This document shows, piece after piece, positions 39,000 through 49,198 of a stretch of 64,000 nucleotides of DNA. The stretch is from Pyrus communis (Eukaryota > Streptophyta > Magnoliopsida > Rosales > Rosaceae). The notes beneath the pieces were generated by a model. The model saw only the letters and a list, made by a program, of their open reading frames with translations, was not told where the DNA came from and did not search any database. The translations under genes were made by a program, and so were the position numbers. Within the stretch, counting starts at the first letter, position 1. Every line of letters starts with the position of its first letter. Where the stretch lies: positions 2,536,001 through 2,600,000 of the forward strand of contig NC_084817.1 in the NCBI RefSeq assembly GCF_963583255.1, written 5' to 3'.

Positions 39000-39148
39000 T
39001 CGGGGCTCCATATTCGAGTCAACAGCAGGCGCCCGATTGGTGGCGACCCGACTGCCGCTTGGAGCCGATAGTACAAGTTCGTAGTGGGTGAAGATCCATG
39101 AAACCGAAAAACCAATTTGTTTCATGACACAATATCCACTGTACATTT
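39000..39148 (+). ncRNA. Candidate H/ACA box snoRNA, copy A
   Basis: Hairpin-hinge-hairpin-tail layout. In the 5' hairpin the basal stem GGCTCCA (39004-39010) pairs with TGGAGCC (39060-39066), and the upper stem AGTC pairs with GACT (39050-39053). The hinge ATAGTA (39068-39073) fits the H box ANANNA. In the 3' hairpin AGTGG (39083) pairs with CCACT (39136-39140), and ATGAAAC (39098) pairs with GTTTCAT (39119-39125). An ACA at 39143-39145 is three bases from the proposed end. The distance from the 5' pocket to the H box is about 14 nt, as H/ACA guides require. H/ACA RNAs guide pseudouridylation with dyskerin (family knowledge). The target is not determined. Confidence 0.68.
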
Positions 39149-39727
39149 TTCTAAATCTTTCTTCTTTTCTGTTTTTTTTTTTTTAAAAATTTTTTTTTTA
39201 ATTAGGTTGGATTTATGAAAAATATTAAAATTTGTGAATGAATAAATGAGGGCACTCCAGTCAGACACGGGTGTTTGTTGCTAAATCCAATAACAAGCGA
39301 CCTTTTGCATGGTGCCTAGAAATAGCTACTGTCACGATTGGAGGAAAGATGTATTTTTTCCACGCTTTCCTTCAAATTTAAAGCAGCTAAATCTTCAAAT
39401 TTTATGAATAATTTGTTGGGTTTTGTGTTTTAAATCTAAATCTTGATTCTTTGTTAGTAAAAACATTGTGAAGATTCAGAAGATTTTAGCTTTTGGTGTT
39501 GCATTTGATGCAATGTAGCTGAAAGATAGACCTCTAATTTGATTAATCGCTATATTTTAATGAATAATTGTTGTTTGACTTTCTTAATATATTATTTTGA
39601 AATTAAATAATTTTCTTGGGAAATTTAATATACTGAATTATTTGAAATTGGGTAATTAATTTTTACCGTCAAATTTAATGAAATTTTATTGTGTCAGTCA
39701 TCGATTGATTCATTACTAAAAAAAATA

Positions 39728-39845
39728 GGGGGTGTGCTATCTACACATCAGTCGATTTTTGTTATTTGATTTTCTTCAATTCATCTGATTCGACTATCGA
39801 AAATGAGTAGAATGTGTAAATAATAGTGTGTGGATGTCACATCGT
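39728..39845. mobile_element. Mutator-like MITE, family A copy 3
   Basis: It starts GGGGGTGTGCTATCTACACA, carries the TTTTCTTCAATTCATCTGAT core in the opposite sense to the 15151 copy, and ends GTGTGGATGTCACATCG. It is shorter than the other copies and lies between the two snoRNA candidates. Confidence 0.7.
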
Positions 39846-40044
39846 AAAAATAATTTAAGAATTCTAATTCACCTAGGATAATAATCAGGTTGCCAAACTA
39901 CAGGTTACTGATTTTAACGATGGAATTAGTCGATAAAAATGTTTACCCTTAAAACTGAATCACGTCCCGAGTATTTGAAATATATGGAATGGTAGATTAA
40001 TTTGTTGGTCCTCGAAGGATTAATTTACCCAAAAAAAAAAAAAA

Positions 40045-40195
40045 AATTAATGAAAAATGTTTGAAAATTTTGAGTTTTAACTATAAAGACAAAGTAAAGG
40101 TAAAATGAATAGTATTAAGATTGATTTTTTAGTGTAAAAATGTGATTTTTCATTAAAATGAACAGTATCATAAGTTTTTCGTTAAAAGTTTCCAA
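40045..40195. mobile_element. TTTAACG-family MITE, copy 3 (reverse orientation)
   Basis: Reading in reverse it shows the same words as the copy at 7285: AAACTTTTAACGAAAAACTT, TTTAATGAAAAATCACATTT, TACACTAAAAAATCAATCTT and a TTTACCTTTACTTTGTC end. Confidence 0.6.
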
Positions 40196-40212
40196 AAAAA
40201 TAAAAAAAATAA

Positions 40213-40355
40213 GGGGTGTGTAACACACTCTTTTTACTTCTTATACATTTTTGTTGATTTCTGTCATTTTGATTTTCTTCAATTCATTCGATTCGATGAT
40301 AAAAAATTAGAAGAATGTATAAAAGGTAAAAGATGGTACGTGGATATCACACCCC
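40213..40355. mobile_element. Mutator-like MITE, family A copy 4
   Basis: It begins GGGGTGTGTAACACACTCTT and ends ACGTGGATATCACACCCC, with the TTTTCTTCAATTCATTCGAT core. About 100 bp downstream of it is also shared with copy 3, so this copy arose at least partly by local duplication. Confidence 0.75.
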
Positions 40356-40544
40356 AAAAACAATTTAAGAATTCTATTTCAACTAGGATAATAATCACGT
40401 TGTCAGACTACAGGTTACTGATTTTAACGATGGTATTGGTCGATAAAAATGTTCCGTCATATGGTGAATTAACCAAAAAAAATTTCGATAAGATTAGAAA
40501 TCCTGTAAGTGAATAATAAGATTGAACGAGGATATAGTGAATGT

Positions 40545-40687
40545 GTTGGGAAGCTCTGTCCATACGAGTCAACAGCAAGAACCGGTTTGATGGTGCATTG
40601 ACTGCCGCTTGGAGCCGATGTGAAATTGCCAGTAGAAGATAGCTTCAAATGCTCTTTGCTTTCATGCTACAATTTTTGGCTACATTC
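40545..40687 (+). ncRNA. Candidate H/ACA box snoRNA, copy B
   Basis: It shares the 5' domain with copy A: CGAGTCAACAGCA and GACTGCCGCTTGGAGCCGAT are common to both. Upper stem AGTCAA (40567-40572) pairs with TTGACT (40598-40603), and the basal stem uses GCTC (40553) with GAGC (40612-40615). In the 3' hairpin GCCA (40628-40631) pairs with TGGC (40677-40680), and ACA follows at 40682-40684, three bases from the end. The hinge ATGTGA is a poor H box (third base G). The 3' hairpin sequence differs from copy A, so the two would share one guide pocket and differ in the other. Confidence 0.6.
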
Positions 40688-41104
40688 TAAACTACTCTAG
40701 TATACGAAATCGATAATTCAAACTAGTATACAGGATGGGGGATGCGGACGCTGGTGCAATGGGACGGGAACACTGATAATGTTTAAATCCGGAGATTTAA
40801 GTGACTGGATTCGATGCGTTGTTCATTCATCTGTTTGCAACTGCTATTTCAGTGCCCTTACGCAGCTGTTTTTGTGTCGTTGCAGGTTGCGGATTTGAGT
40901 GGTGAATATTTGAAGGATTTGCTGCATATTTGTTTTTTGTGCTACAACTTTCTTGTATTTTAAAACAATGAATGGTATCAAAATTGAGTGTCAACTATGC
41001 ACATTTTGAGCAAGTAGCTATTGTCATATATGTTCAGTTTGACGCTTGAAATTTCGAATCATTTGAACAAAGGGGTTTTCTAGTATGTACCAGTAAGTAT
41101 ACAC

Positions 41105-41305
41105 CATTGTTCTAAAAATTCCCGCCTAGCGTCTAGGCGGCGTTAGGCAGCTAGTCACTGTCCCGATTAATCCCTAGGTGTTTCAAAATTAAGAAATGAC
41201 GTTTAGACCGGCTAAGGAGTCCGCCTAGCGCGCCTAGGTGCCTGCCTAGGTCACGACTCAATACAATCATGTATCTTTTTTAAGTATAGCGTCTTTTAGA
41301 ACCTT
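41105..41305. repeat. Short inverted-repeat element, CGCCTAG-rich
   Basis: The ends TGTTCTAAAAATTCCCGCC and GCGTCTTTTAGAACCT are inverted. The interior carries several CGCCTAGCG/CGCCTAGGTGCC words, unusually GC-rich for this intergenic DNA. Looks like a small non-autonomous element; class not determined. Confidence 0.55.
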
Positions 41306-41884
41306 AGTATACGCTAGTAACCTTGATTGTTCTAAAGATCCTTAGCATTCTATTAGGATTCAACAATCAACACTCTACTTATTGGTGCATAGTATATACC
41401 AAACATTTTAAAATTTTCGCATTTTAATGCCGAATCAATTGCAAACATTTCAAGTCAGCCGAGTCACTAGATAGAATCCACGAAATCTCCAATGCAGAAT
41501 AGTTGCGGGATATGAGTGGCCGGTTAGTCCAGGTGTATGGTGCCAATCGACTCGACACTCGGTATCCTGCTACACCGTTATTCTAGAAAATCTCTGTGAG
41601 TGAAATTCAAGCCAAAAAAAACATCAGAGACTTGAGTCTGCTGCAGACAAAAGGGAAGTGCAGCTGCAGCAAAACATCCTCTTTCATTTCATTGGCACTA
41701 AAACTGAAGAACTCGTTATAGAAGGATACGAATTTATAAGATGAGGCTAACAGAACACGATCGCGATTCATTTAACCAGGTTTTGGTATACATTAAAACA
41801 AATGCCGAAAACTACACTCAGCCATCCTCGAATTGAAAAAGCAAATCTTTAAGACTAGAAAATCTCTAGGATTTTGCAGGCATC

Positions 41885-42346
41885 TCAAAAGCAACAAGAA
41901 CAATCAAACGGACAAAGCGGAGTGTTTCCAGCATCTGCATTGTTGATTCTCAATTCATCTTCTGTATAAACAGCAAGACCATCCTGTGTTCTCTTTTTCG
42001 GCTGAGAAGACAGGTCCCCAAATCCGCCATCTCTAATCCCTTTATCCTTCTTCGTCGTCTTGAGCTTGTGCGGTTTTTCAGTCGAGTTTTCTTTTGGTTT
42101 TGTAGCCTTTCCAGTCCCGGTTTTCTTCTTTTTCGCTGCAAATATATCATCAATCTCAGAAGCAGGCTTCTTCGCGGAAGATGGAGACTTCTCGCCCTTC
42201 TCAGTTTCGGGTTTCTTCCTCTTTTTGGCAGATGTTTCATCAACCTCAGAAGTAGGCTTTTTCACCGAACATGGCAGCTTTTCCTCTTCTACAAGTGTAT
42301 CATCTTTCACCTCTCTGGGAGCTTTTGATTTACTCTTTTTTCCCAT
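41885..42346 (-). CDS. DUF1764 family protein, Lys-rich
   Basis: Function unknown. 153 residues from the start at 42346 (MGKKSKSKAP). The body is highly basic with repeated Ser-Ala-Lys-Lys-Pro and Ser-Glu-(I/V)-Asp motifs (KKPASEIDDIFAAKKKK). The conserved end reads GLAVYTEDELRINNADAGNT, then PLCPFDCSCCF, the DUF1764 hallmark. I chose Met 42346 and not the in-frame Met at 42385 because a 3' splice site (GTGATGCAG) lies between them, which makes 42385 intronic and puts the first exon in the 5'UTR (its donor near 42765). Probably nuclear or nucleolar from its composition; that is inference. Confidence 0.88.
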   Translation of the reverse strand: MGKKSKSKAPREVKDDTLVEEEKLPCSVKKPTSEVDETSAKKRKKPETEKGEKSPSSAKKPASEIDDIFAAKKKKTGTGKATKPKENSTEKPHKLKTTKKDKGIRDGGFGDLSSQPKKRTQDGLAVYTEDELRINNADAGNTPLCPFDCSCCF

Positions 42347-43931
42347 CTTTTCAGATCCCAATTCCCAAACCTGCATCACATCCATATCATATTGCTGAGA
42401 ATTGAAACAAAAAACAGAAATCTAAAAAGAAACATGAGATGTAAAGTTTCAAAAATCAGATGACTCAACAATTGGAAAACCCAGAAAGCAATCAAAACAC
42501 AAAAACGAATGAAGTTGAAACCTCCTTTCTGGGAAATCTGTTCCTCAACTTTCCCAGCAACCAAACAGAAAATACTGAGATCTTTAGGGTTTCGATTATC
42601 AAAGAGCTCAATATCTTTAACAAAGCATCAATTTTTGAGAATTCGACAACTCGTTCAAAGCAATCGAGGATTTTGGGAACGAAAGCAATCGAAGCGACGG
42701 AAGCAGATATTTAATAGTAAAGGTAGATGCACCGAGAAAAAAATTGGAGCTGAGAAGAGCTAACCTTTAGCTTGCGAAGAAACGGTGAGAGAGAGTGAGT
42801 CGCAGAAAACCCTAGCTCGATGCGTTTGCAGGGAAGCCCTGAGACTAAACCCTAGGACTAGAAACGAGCTTTGTCAGAGAGAGCGGGACCAAAGTATAAA
42901 ACTAGGACTATGTAAATTTCACTAATAACCCCTATAGTTTACTATAATTTTCATTTTCGTCCTTGTAGTTGTTTAGTTGCATTTATGTCCCTGAACAATT
43001 AAACGAAGAAATTCCAACTTGTTTTTCAAATGGTTTGTCTGCGGTGGTTTGGCTTATCGAGTAGTCTGAAATTTTAAATATTTTTTATTGTTCGATTGCT
43101 TACAATTAAGTCGTCTCAGATTATTGAAGAAAAATTATTTCAAATAAGATGTGCACAAAATAGATGGAAAACTAATTTAACGGATTGAACTAAATCGAAA
43201 ACAAAGCAAAACTACAAAGATGAAAGGTAACAAAAAAACTACGAAGACGATAGAGTAACTACTATTAGTGCAATTTTGGGTTTTTATTGAACTATTTGTT
43301 ATTAAATTAAGCTGTAACTCCCAAGATTGTGTTTTAAAACTAATTATGGGTTAATTTGTCAATGATAATCATCTTTACTAATAAGTTGCAGCCGAGATTT
43401 CTCATGTTCAATTTCGCAATGACAAGTTCGAAATCAAATTATTATGATAGAGCATTGTGTAGCTTAGCTCGAAAGATTTAAGAAAATTAAAAGGAAAGAG
43501 TCACAAGTAAAAAATGTGCACACTTAACTCCAAACAAAGTGTGACTTAAAACTGAAGCATATGATAGCGTAAGCCTTAACAGAAGCTCCATCTGGTTTTC
43601 TTTCGAGTAACATTTCCCAACCATAAAGATGCCACAAATAAAAGAATTGTGACAACAATTCAGTACTTCCTTGTTTTTAAGGTATCAACATACAAACAAC
43701 AGAGAGTATTTAATCCTTAAGAAACACCGCAGATCGCAGCTAGCGTTTGACTTGTTCATTCAATATGTGAGAGACCCCCACCTTCAGCCTCTGTCCTACA
43801 GACAAGAACAATCGGCAAAAAAAGAAATATATACATGCATCAGTTCACTTGACAGGACATGAAATTCTAGGGTTGGAGTTGTACTGATAAAGCGCCATGC
43901 CAAAGAAAATACAATGTTCATGAAGCGAGAT
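42347..43931. other. 5' leader of the DUF1764 gene and spacer to the PITHD1-like gene
   Basis: The leader exon and intron of the minus-strand DUF1764 gene reach about 42890 (CCCTAG-type motif, TGAGAGAGAG tract). 42900-43560 is AT-rich spacer with nothing recognisable. About 43560-43931 is probably 3'UTR of the next minus-strand gene. Confidence 0.5.
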
Positions 43932-46609
43932 TTAATGACGCCTGCTATGTCTAAATAAAGGAGTCATCAACATTTTACGATTCCACAAGGATAACGAAGA
44001 CTTACTTGTGATCGGAAGGATTTGGCCTGAGTTCGTAAACAATTGTTGCGACAACATCCCTCTTCAACTGTTCATCGTAGACAAGAAAAATGTATTATTT
44101 GCCGAAGTAGCACAACAAAATCTGCTCGTATGGAATGAAATTACCTTTGTAGCTTCGCCTTTAAAGCCAATGTACTCTATCTTAGTTGTATCACCACCAA
44201 AACTATCGGGAAAATGCAATGTGATGCTGGCCACGTTTTGAAATTTGGAATATCTGATTAAGTGCACATAAGTAGTATCAGAAGGATAGTTGATGGTTTA
44301 AACGGATTACCTTCGGTGCTGTCAGTTTGAAAAGGAATAAGATTTCCCCTCAATTTTTACAGGTATCATGTTCTCAAACATTACAAAACATGATCTTTGT
44401 AGTACAGGAGGCTATAAATAAATACCTTGTCTGGTACTCCAACGTTCCTTGGAAATTTTCGACCAGATCCCACTCCTTAAAACAACAAGAACACATGTTT
44501 CAAAGCTGAAAAGTTGAACTTATCAATTAGCTTTCCAACAAGCTAGTACGAATGCAATACCTGAACAGCTTGCATTCCTTGAGCATCTGAAAAGTCAATG
44601 CCTTCTTTGTTGATGAACCTAATTCAAGCAATGCAGTTCTAATTTTAGTTTTTCCAAATATATGAAACGAGATGAAGTGAATATTGGACATCCATCAAAG
44701 GCTGTTTCAATAGATATTTTCTGAGAAAACTCATACAGGGCTACGCTCACGATCACTACTATATAATGAAAAGAACGCAAAAATTCCCTGCATATTCCAA
44801 GTTAATTCCAAATCATAGGCACTGACTACATAAACATGAAATGGATGAGACAAGAAAATATGAATTTTATGCAGTACATTAAAAATTACCAATGAGTTTA
44901 TTTGAGTAAAACGAATTATCACTTAAATCCTCATCATTCTAACTACACCAATATAAGAAGGCCTTGCCTTAGGTAGAAGATATAAACGGTCAAACTTACG
45001 CCCTCATCTTGGAAGGACTTGTTCCATCAACACCACCAACAACTGATATGCTCTTGATCTTTACATCTGATGTAAATCTATAAAAATATAAATGAGGAAA
45101 ATATAACTCAGTTAGATGTATGTAACAACATCAGCGAATACTAGGTTCTAATAAAATCTCTGCAGAAACAAGCAATGACAAGTTAAAATAGAAATACATC
45201 CTCAAGATCATGACTTGTATCTCCTACGGATTTCACAGAAATGACAAACCATTCAAGAAACACGAAAGGGAGCCATGAGTGCACGACAAGAGGATAATTA
45301 TAAAATGATGCACATATTAAGTTTCACGTTTTGGAAGAACCTGAAGATGCTACTGAGGTTAAGTTCCTTACTCAAACTCATACAGACCAGATTATGGAGA
45401 ATTAGGCACATGCTACCATTGAAATTGAACGGAAAGATGGGTAAAACTACTGAACCACTGGATCTACCTGTCCCCATCCATTTCATGTTCATGCAGTCAA
45501 TAACTCATGTTTAAAAGACAACATATAAAACAACAAAAAATGGGACACTCACGGAATGTAAACAAGTAACTCAGGATCACCCTCATTGCTCTCCAAGTGT
45601 CCCTGTAGCAGAAAGTAGGATCCAATGAGCCTTCTTACGCCTATAAATTCAAACATAAATTACCACCAAAATATATGGTAAACCTTCAATCAGTAACTTC
45701 CTAAACTTGTGCTACAATATTGTCATGACTTATCAATCTCAGATTTCATTTATAAAAACTTATGAAGTTGGGATTAATACATTAACAATGACATCTACAA
45801 ATAATGTTCGTGAATCGCTCCATTGTTTCGCCCACAGGAAAGTGTTCAAAACACCTTCAGAAAAAGAAGATAAAACAAACAATCATATCCCTTACCCCAC
45901 TAGAATTCAGTCTTTGCTCCCAAGCTTTGAAAACCGACTTGACGCTTCCAGGAACCGCCTCATTCAAAGCAGTAACCTACAACAACACAATTTGAAATCC
46001 TTTCAAGGAGGGACCATGGTGCATACTGATGATTATAATCCAAACAGAATTCCGCTGAAAGTGGCATCATGTCAACCAGCAAACACAAGCACCAACGAAA
46101 CACGCCATTTACAGAACAATTAAGTGTGAGAGTATTCCAAAGTATCAACAAACCCTCATCAGAAATCACCAAATACTCGTCACAAAGCCACCCATACAGA
46201 AATTGGAAAGCCCAACAAACCCCCATTTCATAATTTTCCACTACAATCATGAAATCCATACACAACAAACGCAATGCTTACTCAAAACGCTAGTAAGAGA
46301 AAGAATTTCAGCTCAACGGGTTAATCCGAGTCACTGATCTTTCAACTAAAAATTTCCATCTGGGTACTTTCAGATGAACCCAAAAAATATAAAATAGTAA
46401 GCAGATTGCAAACACACCCAAAAATCACACATATAGAGCAGCAGTTTGATAGCTCATACAGTTAAAAAAAACGCAGGAATAGTAAAATTAAGAGCGAGCA
46501 AAGGAGAAAGGCAGAGAATTTGGACTTTGGGGAGGTCGATATGCTCATAGAGAGTCCAACCGGACGAACAATCATGATCTTCGCAGCTGTGGTCGTGCAA
46601 GCAAGCCAT
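43932..46609 (-). CDS. PITHD1: PITH domain-containing protein, PITHD1-like
   Basis: PITH is the proteasome-interacting domain first seen in thioredoxin-like TXNL1; PITHD1 is the stand-alone form. Nine exons join in frame to 196 residues, near the size of animal PITHD1: 46609-46526, 45976-45896, 45602-45553, 45077-45000, 44618-44561, 44475-44426, 44253-44145, 44067-44006, 43950-43932. The N-terminus is His/Cys-rich (MACLHDHSCEDHDCSSGWTL), as in PITHD1. Diagnostic parts are GDPELLVYIPFTSDVKIKSI, DGTSPSKMR, FQNVASITLHFPDSFGGDTT and KIEYIGFKGEATK, then NPSDHK near the end. All introns are GT-AG; the exon 1 donor (GTCCAA) is weak. It is head to head with CRNKL1. Confidence 0.9.
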
Positions 46610-47104
46610 CTCCCTTTTCCTCGATCACTGAACTTCTCACAAGAAATAAACGAAAGACGAAGGAAGAAGAAATAGAAGCAACCAGATATAGAAGCCGAGC
46701 CGAGCCGTCGCGTTTTTAAGACTAAATTACATTTTTAACCCTGTGGCGAATTTCATCTTCCCGTAGAAGTTATAGCTTCGTTCCAAGGAGCAGACTCCAG
46801 ACCTTGAGGCGCCGGCGCAGGTCCTCGACGCAGGGGCGTCGAGACGAGCGAGTCGCTTTGGGGAGGAGTAACTCGTCAGTCAGTGAGTCGGTGCAATTCC
46901 GAGTCCAATTATATCGCTGACTCAGTTTCCTATTTGAATTGGGATTCTCGATTTCCTATTTGATTTGGGATTTTCAGTCTCCTATAAATTGTGATTTTCG
47001 TAACCCTAATCAGAAATCACACCTCTCATTCTTTCCTTTCGCCTGAGAATTTCTTCTCCCAAGCTTAAGGTAAATTTTTCCACCCTTTTAGTTTCTAGAG
47101 AATA
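46610..47104. promoter_or_regulatory. Bidirectional promoter region between PITHD1-like and CRNKL1
   Basis: Only 495 bp separate the two divergent start codons. The middle (46780-46860) is GC-rich, with GGCGCCGGCGC and an inverted pair GTCCTCGACGC / GCGTCGAGAC. There is no clear TATA box on the PITHD1 side. CRNKL1 has a short leader with a GTAAATTTTT step shortly before its ATG. Confidence 0.55.
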
Positions 47105-49198
47105 ATGGCGAAGGACAACAATGGCTACAAGGACACCGATGACAAGCTGCTGCGGGCGAAAAGGGTTAAGAACAAAGCCCCAGCCCCTGTCCAAATCACC
47201 GCAGAGCAACTCCTCCGCGAGGCGCGTGAGGGTCAGGAGGGGGAAATCCGTCCTCCCGAACAGCAAATAAATGACGCTACCGAGCTTGCTGATTTTCGCC
47301 TCCGAATGCGCAAGGGATTCGAGGACCAAGTCCGGCGCCAAAAGCAGAATGCCCGCGTCTGGATCAAGTATGCTTGGTGGGAGGAGTCCCAGAAGGAATT
47401 GGACCGTGCACGCTCTGTTTGGGAGCGGCTGCTTGAGGTAGATTATCGAAACCACACCGTCTGGGTCGAGTATGCCGCGATGGAGATGAAGAATAAGATG
47501 ATCAACCATGCGAGGAATGTGTGGGAGCGTGCTGTGCAACTCTTGCCGAGGGTGGATCAGCTCTGGTACAAATATATTCACATGGAGGAGATGATAGGGA
47601 ATGTGGCTCGGGCTCGGGAAATATTTCGGAGGTGGATGGATTGGATGCCGGAGCAGCAAGGCTGGATCGGATTCATCGAGTTTGAGCTTCGGTATAATGA
47701 AGTAGATCACGCGAGAGCGATTTTTGAGCAGTTCGTACAATGTCATCCAAAAGCTGACGCTTGGATTCGGTATGCCAAGTTTGAGATGAAGAATGGTGAC
47801 CTTGCAAGGGTAAGGGATGTGTATCAGACGGCAGTGGATATGCTAGACAATGCTGAGGGGGCCGAACAGTTGTTTCTGGCTTTTGCTGAATTTGAAGAAG
47901 GGTGCAAAGAAATCGAGCGTGCAAGGAGTATTTATAAGTTAGGGCGCGATCGTATACCAAAAGGAATGGCTGCTGCTTTGTATAGGATGTTCGAGGAATT
48001 TGAGGAGCGTTATGGGGACAGACAAGGGATCGAGGATGCAGTTGTGAACAAGGCAAGGTTCAAGTACGAGCAGGAGGTTAGGAAGGATCCTTTGGATTAT
48101 GATGCCTGGTTTGGTTATATAAGGCTAGAAGAAAATGCAGGGAACAAGGAGAAGATTAGACGAGTTTATGATCGAGCGATTGCCAATGTACCACCGGCTC
48201 AAGAAAAGCGGTATTGGCAGTGCTACATTTATCTATGGATCAACTATGCATTGTATGAGGAGATTGATGCTTGCGATGAGGACCGTGCACGCGCTGTTTA
48301 TAGAATGTGCCTTGAACTGATTCCTCATAAGAAGTTTACATTTGCAAAAATGTGGATTCTCGCAGCCGAGTTTGAGATCCGACAACTGAAACTCGAGTCT
48401 GCACGTAAGATACTTGGTACTGCAATTGGCAAGGCAGCTAAAGGCAAGATATTTAAGAAGTACATTGAGATTGAGTGGCAACTATGTAATGCTGATCGCT
48501 GTCGCAAACTGTATGAAAAGTATCTGCATTGGTCGCCGGAAAATTGCTACGCGTGGATCAGGTATGCAGAGTTTGAGAAAAGAATTTGCGACACAGAACG
48601 AGCCAGATCGGTTTATGAACTTGCCATCGGCCAAAAACAACTCGACAAGCCCGAATTGCTGTGGAAGTCATACATTGACTTTGAACTAGCAGAGAGAGAG
48701 TTTGAGAGAGCTAGAAATCTGTACGGGCGCCTATTAGAACGGACCCGACACGTTAAAGTCTGGATCAGTTACGCAGCATTCGAGGCATCGGCTGTGGTGG
48801 GAGGAGACGGAATGCGCTCAGAAGATGTTATTGAGCAAAAGGAACAATGCATTCAGCGCGCCAGAAGGGTTTTCGAGAGAGCGTCGGACTATTTTAGGAC
48901 TTCAGCACCGGAACTTAAGGAACAAAGAAGTATGCTGCTAGAACAATGGCTGAACATGGAGAAGGAGTTTGGGGATTTCGGTGATGTTACGTTGGTGCAA
49001 GCGAAGCTGCCGCGGAGATTGAAGAGGAAGAGGCCAATAGTTATTGAAGATGGTGGTTCTGCTGGGTTTGAAGAATACATTGATCATCTTTTTCCAGAAG
49101 AAGCTCTTAACACGAACTGCAAGCTCTTCGAAGCTGCCTACAATTGGAAGAGGCGAAAAGATTCTTCTGCGGAGGATGGGGACGATAAAGAAACATAG
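47105..49198 (+). CDS. CRNKL1: Crooked neck-like splicing factor (CRNKL1/Clf1/Syf3), HAT repeats
   Basis: Core component of the NineTeen/Prp19 complex that is needed to activate the spliceosome. A single open frame of 697 residues, close to the usual ~690. It starts MAKDNNGYKDTDDKLLRAKR, goes through APAPVQITAEQLLREAREGQ and DFRLRMRKGFEDQVRRQKQN, then shows about 14-16 half-a-TPR (HAT) repeats of ~34 residues with the W-x-x-Y/F...E...ARS/ARx-V/I-(Y/F)ER pattern. Examples are VWIKYAWWEESQKELDRARS and AWIRYAEFEKRICDTERARS. The C-terminus has a basic patch KLPRRLKRKRPIVIEDGG and an acidic end. There is no intron in the coding region. Confidence 0.96.
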   Translation: MAKDNNGYKDTDDKLLRAKRVKNKAPAPVQITAEQLLREAREGQEGEIRPPEQQINDATELADFRLRMRKGFEDQVRRQKQNARVWIKYAWWEESQKELDRARSVWERLLEVDYRNHTVWVEYAAMEMKNKMINHARNVWERAVQLLPRVDQLWYKYIHMEEMIGNVARAREIFRRWMDWMPEQQGWIGFIEFELRYNEVDHARAIFEQFVQCHPKADAWIRYAKFEMKNGDLARVRDVYQTAVDMLDNAEGAEQLFLAFAEFEEGCKEIERARSIYKLGRDRIPKGMAAALYRMFEEFEERYGDRQGIEDAVVNKARFKYEQEVRKDPLDYDAWFGYIRLEENAGNKEKIRRVYDRAIANVPPAQEKRYWQCYIYLWINYALYEEIDACDEDRARAVYRMCLELIPHKKFTFAKMWILAAEFEIRQLKLESARKILGTAIGKAAKGKIFKKYIEIEWQLCNADRCRKLYEKYLHWSPENCYAWIRYAEFEKRICDTERARSVYELAIGQKQLDKPELLWKSYIDFELAEREFERARNLYGRLLERTRHVKVWISYAAFEASAVVGGDGMRSEDVIEQKEQCIQRARRVFERASDYFRTSAPELKEQRSMLLEQWLNMEKEFGDFGDVTLVQAKLPRRLKRKRPIVIEDGGSAGFEEYIDHLFPEEALNTNCKLFEAAYNWKRRKDSSAEDGDDKET

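Larger units (their letters stand above)
38850..40990 (+). ncRNA. Putative non-coding snoRNA host transcript
   Basis: Downstream of the promoter there is no conserved reading frame. Plausible exon signals are a leader ending CAATTTGG at 38918 before GTAATT, a CAG at 40731-40733 before GATGGGGGATGC, and TTGCAG before GTTGCGGATTTG at about 40887. The two snoRNA-like elements lie between. The transcript limits are inference. Confidence 0.4.

Noticed and set aside
47006..47746. 246-codon open frame antisense to CRNKL1
   Set aside because: Mirror frame of a GC-rich, strongly conserved coding exon. It has no domain and a Pro/His/Leu composition typical of antisense shadows.
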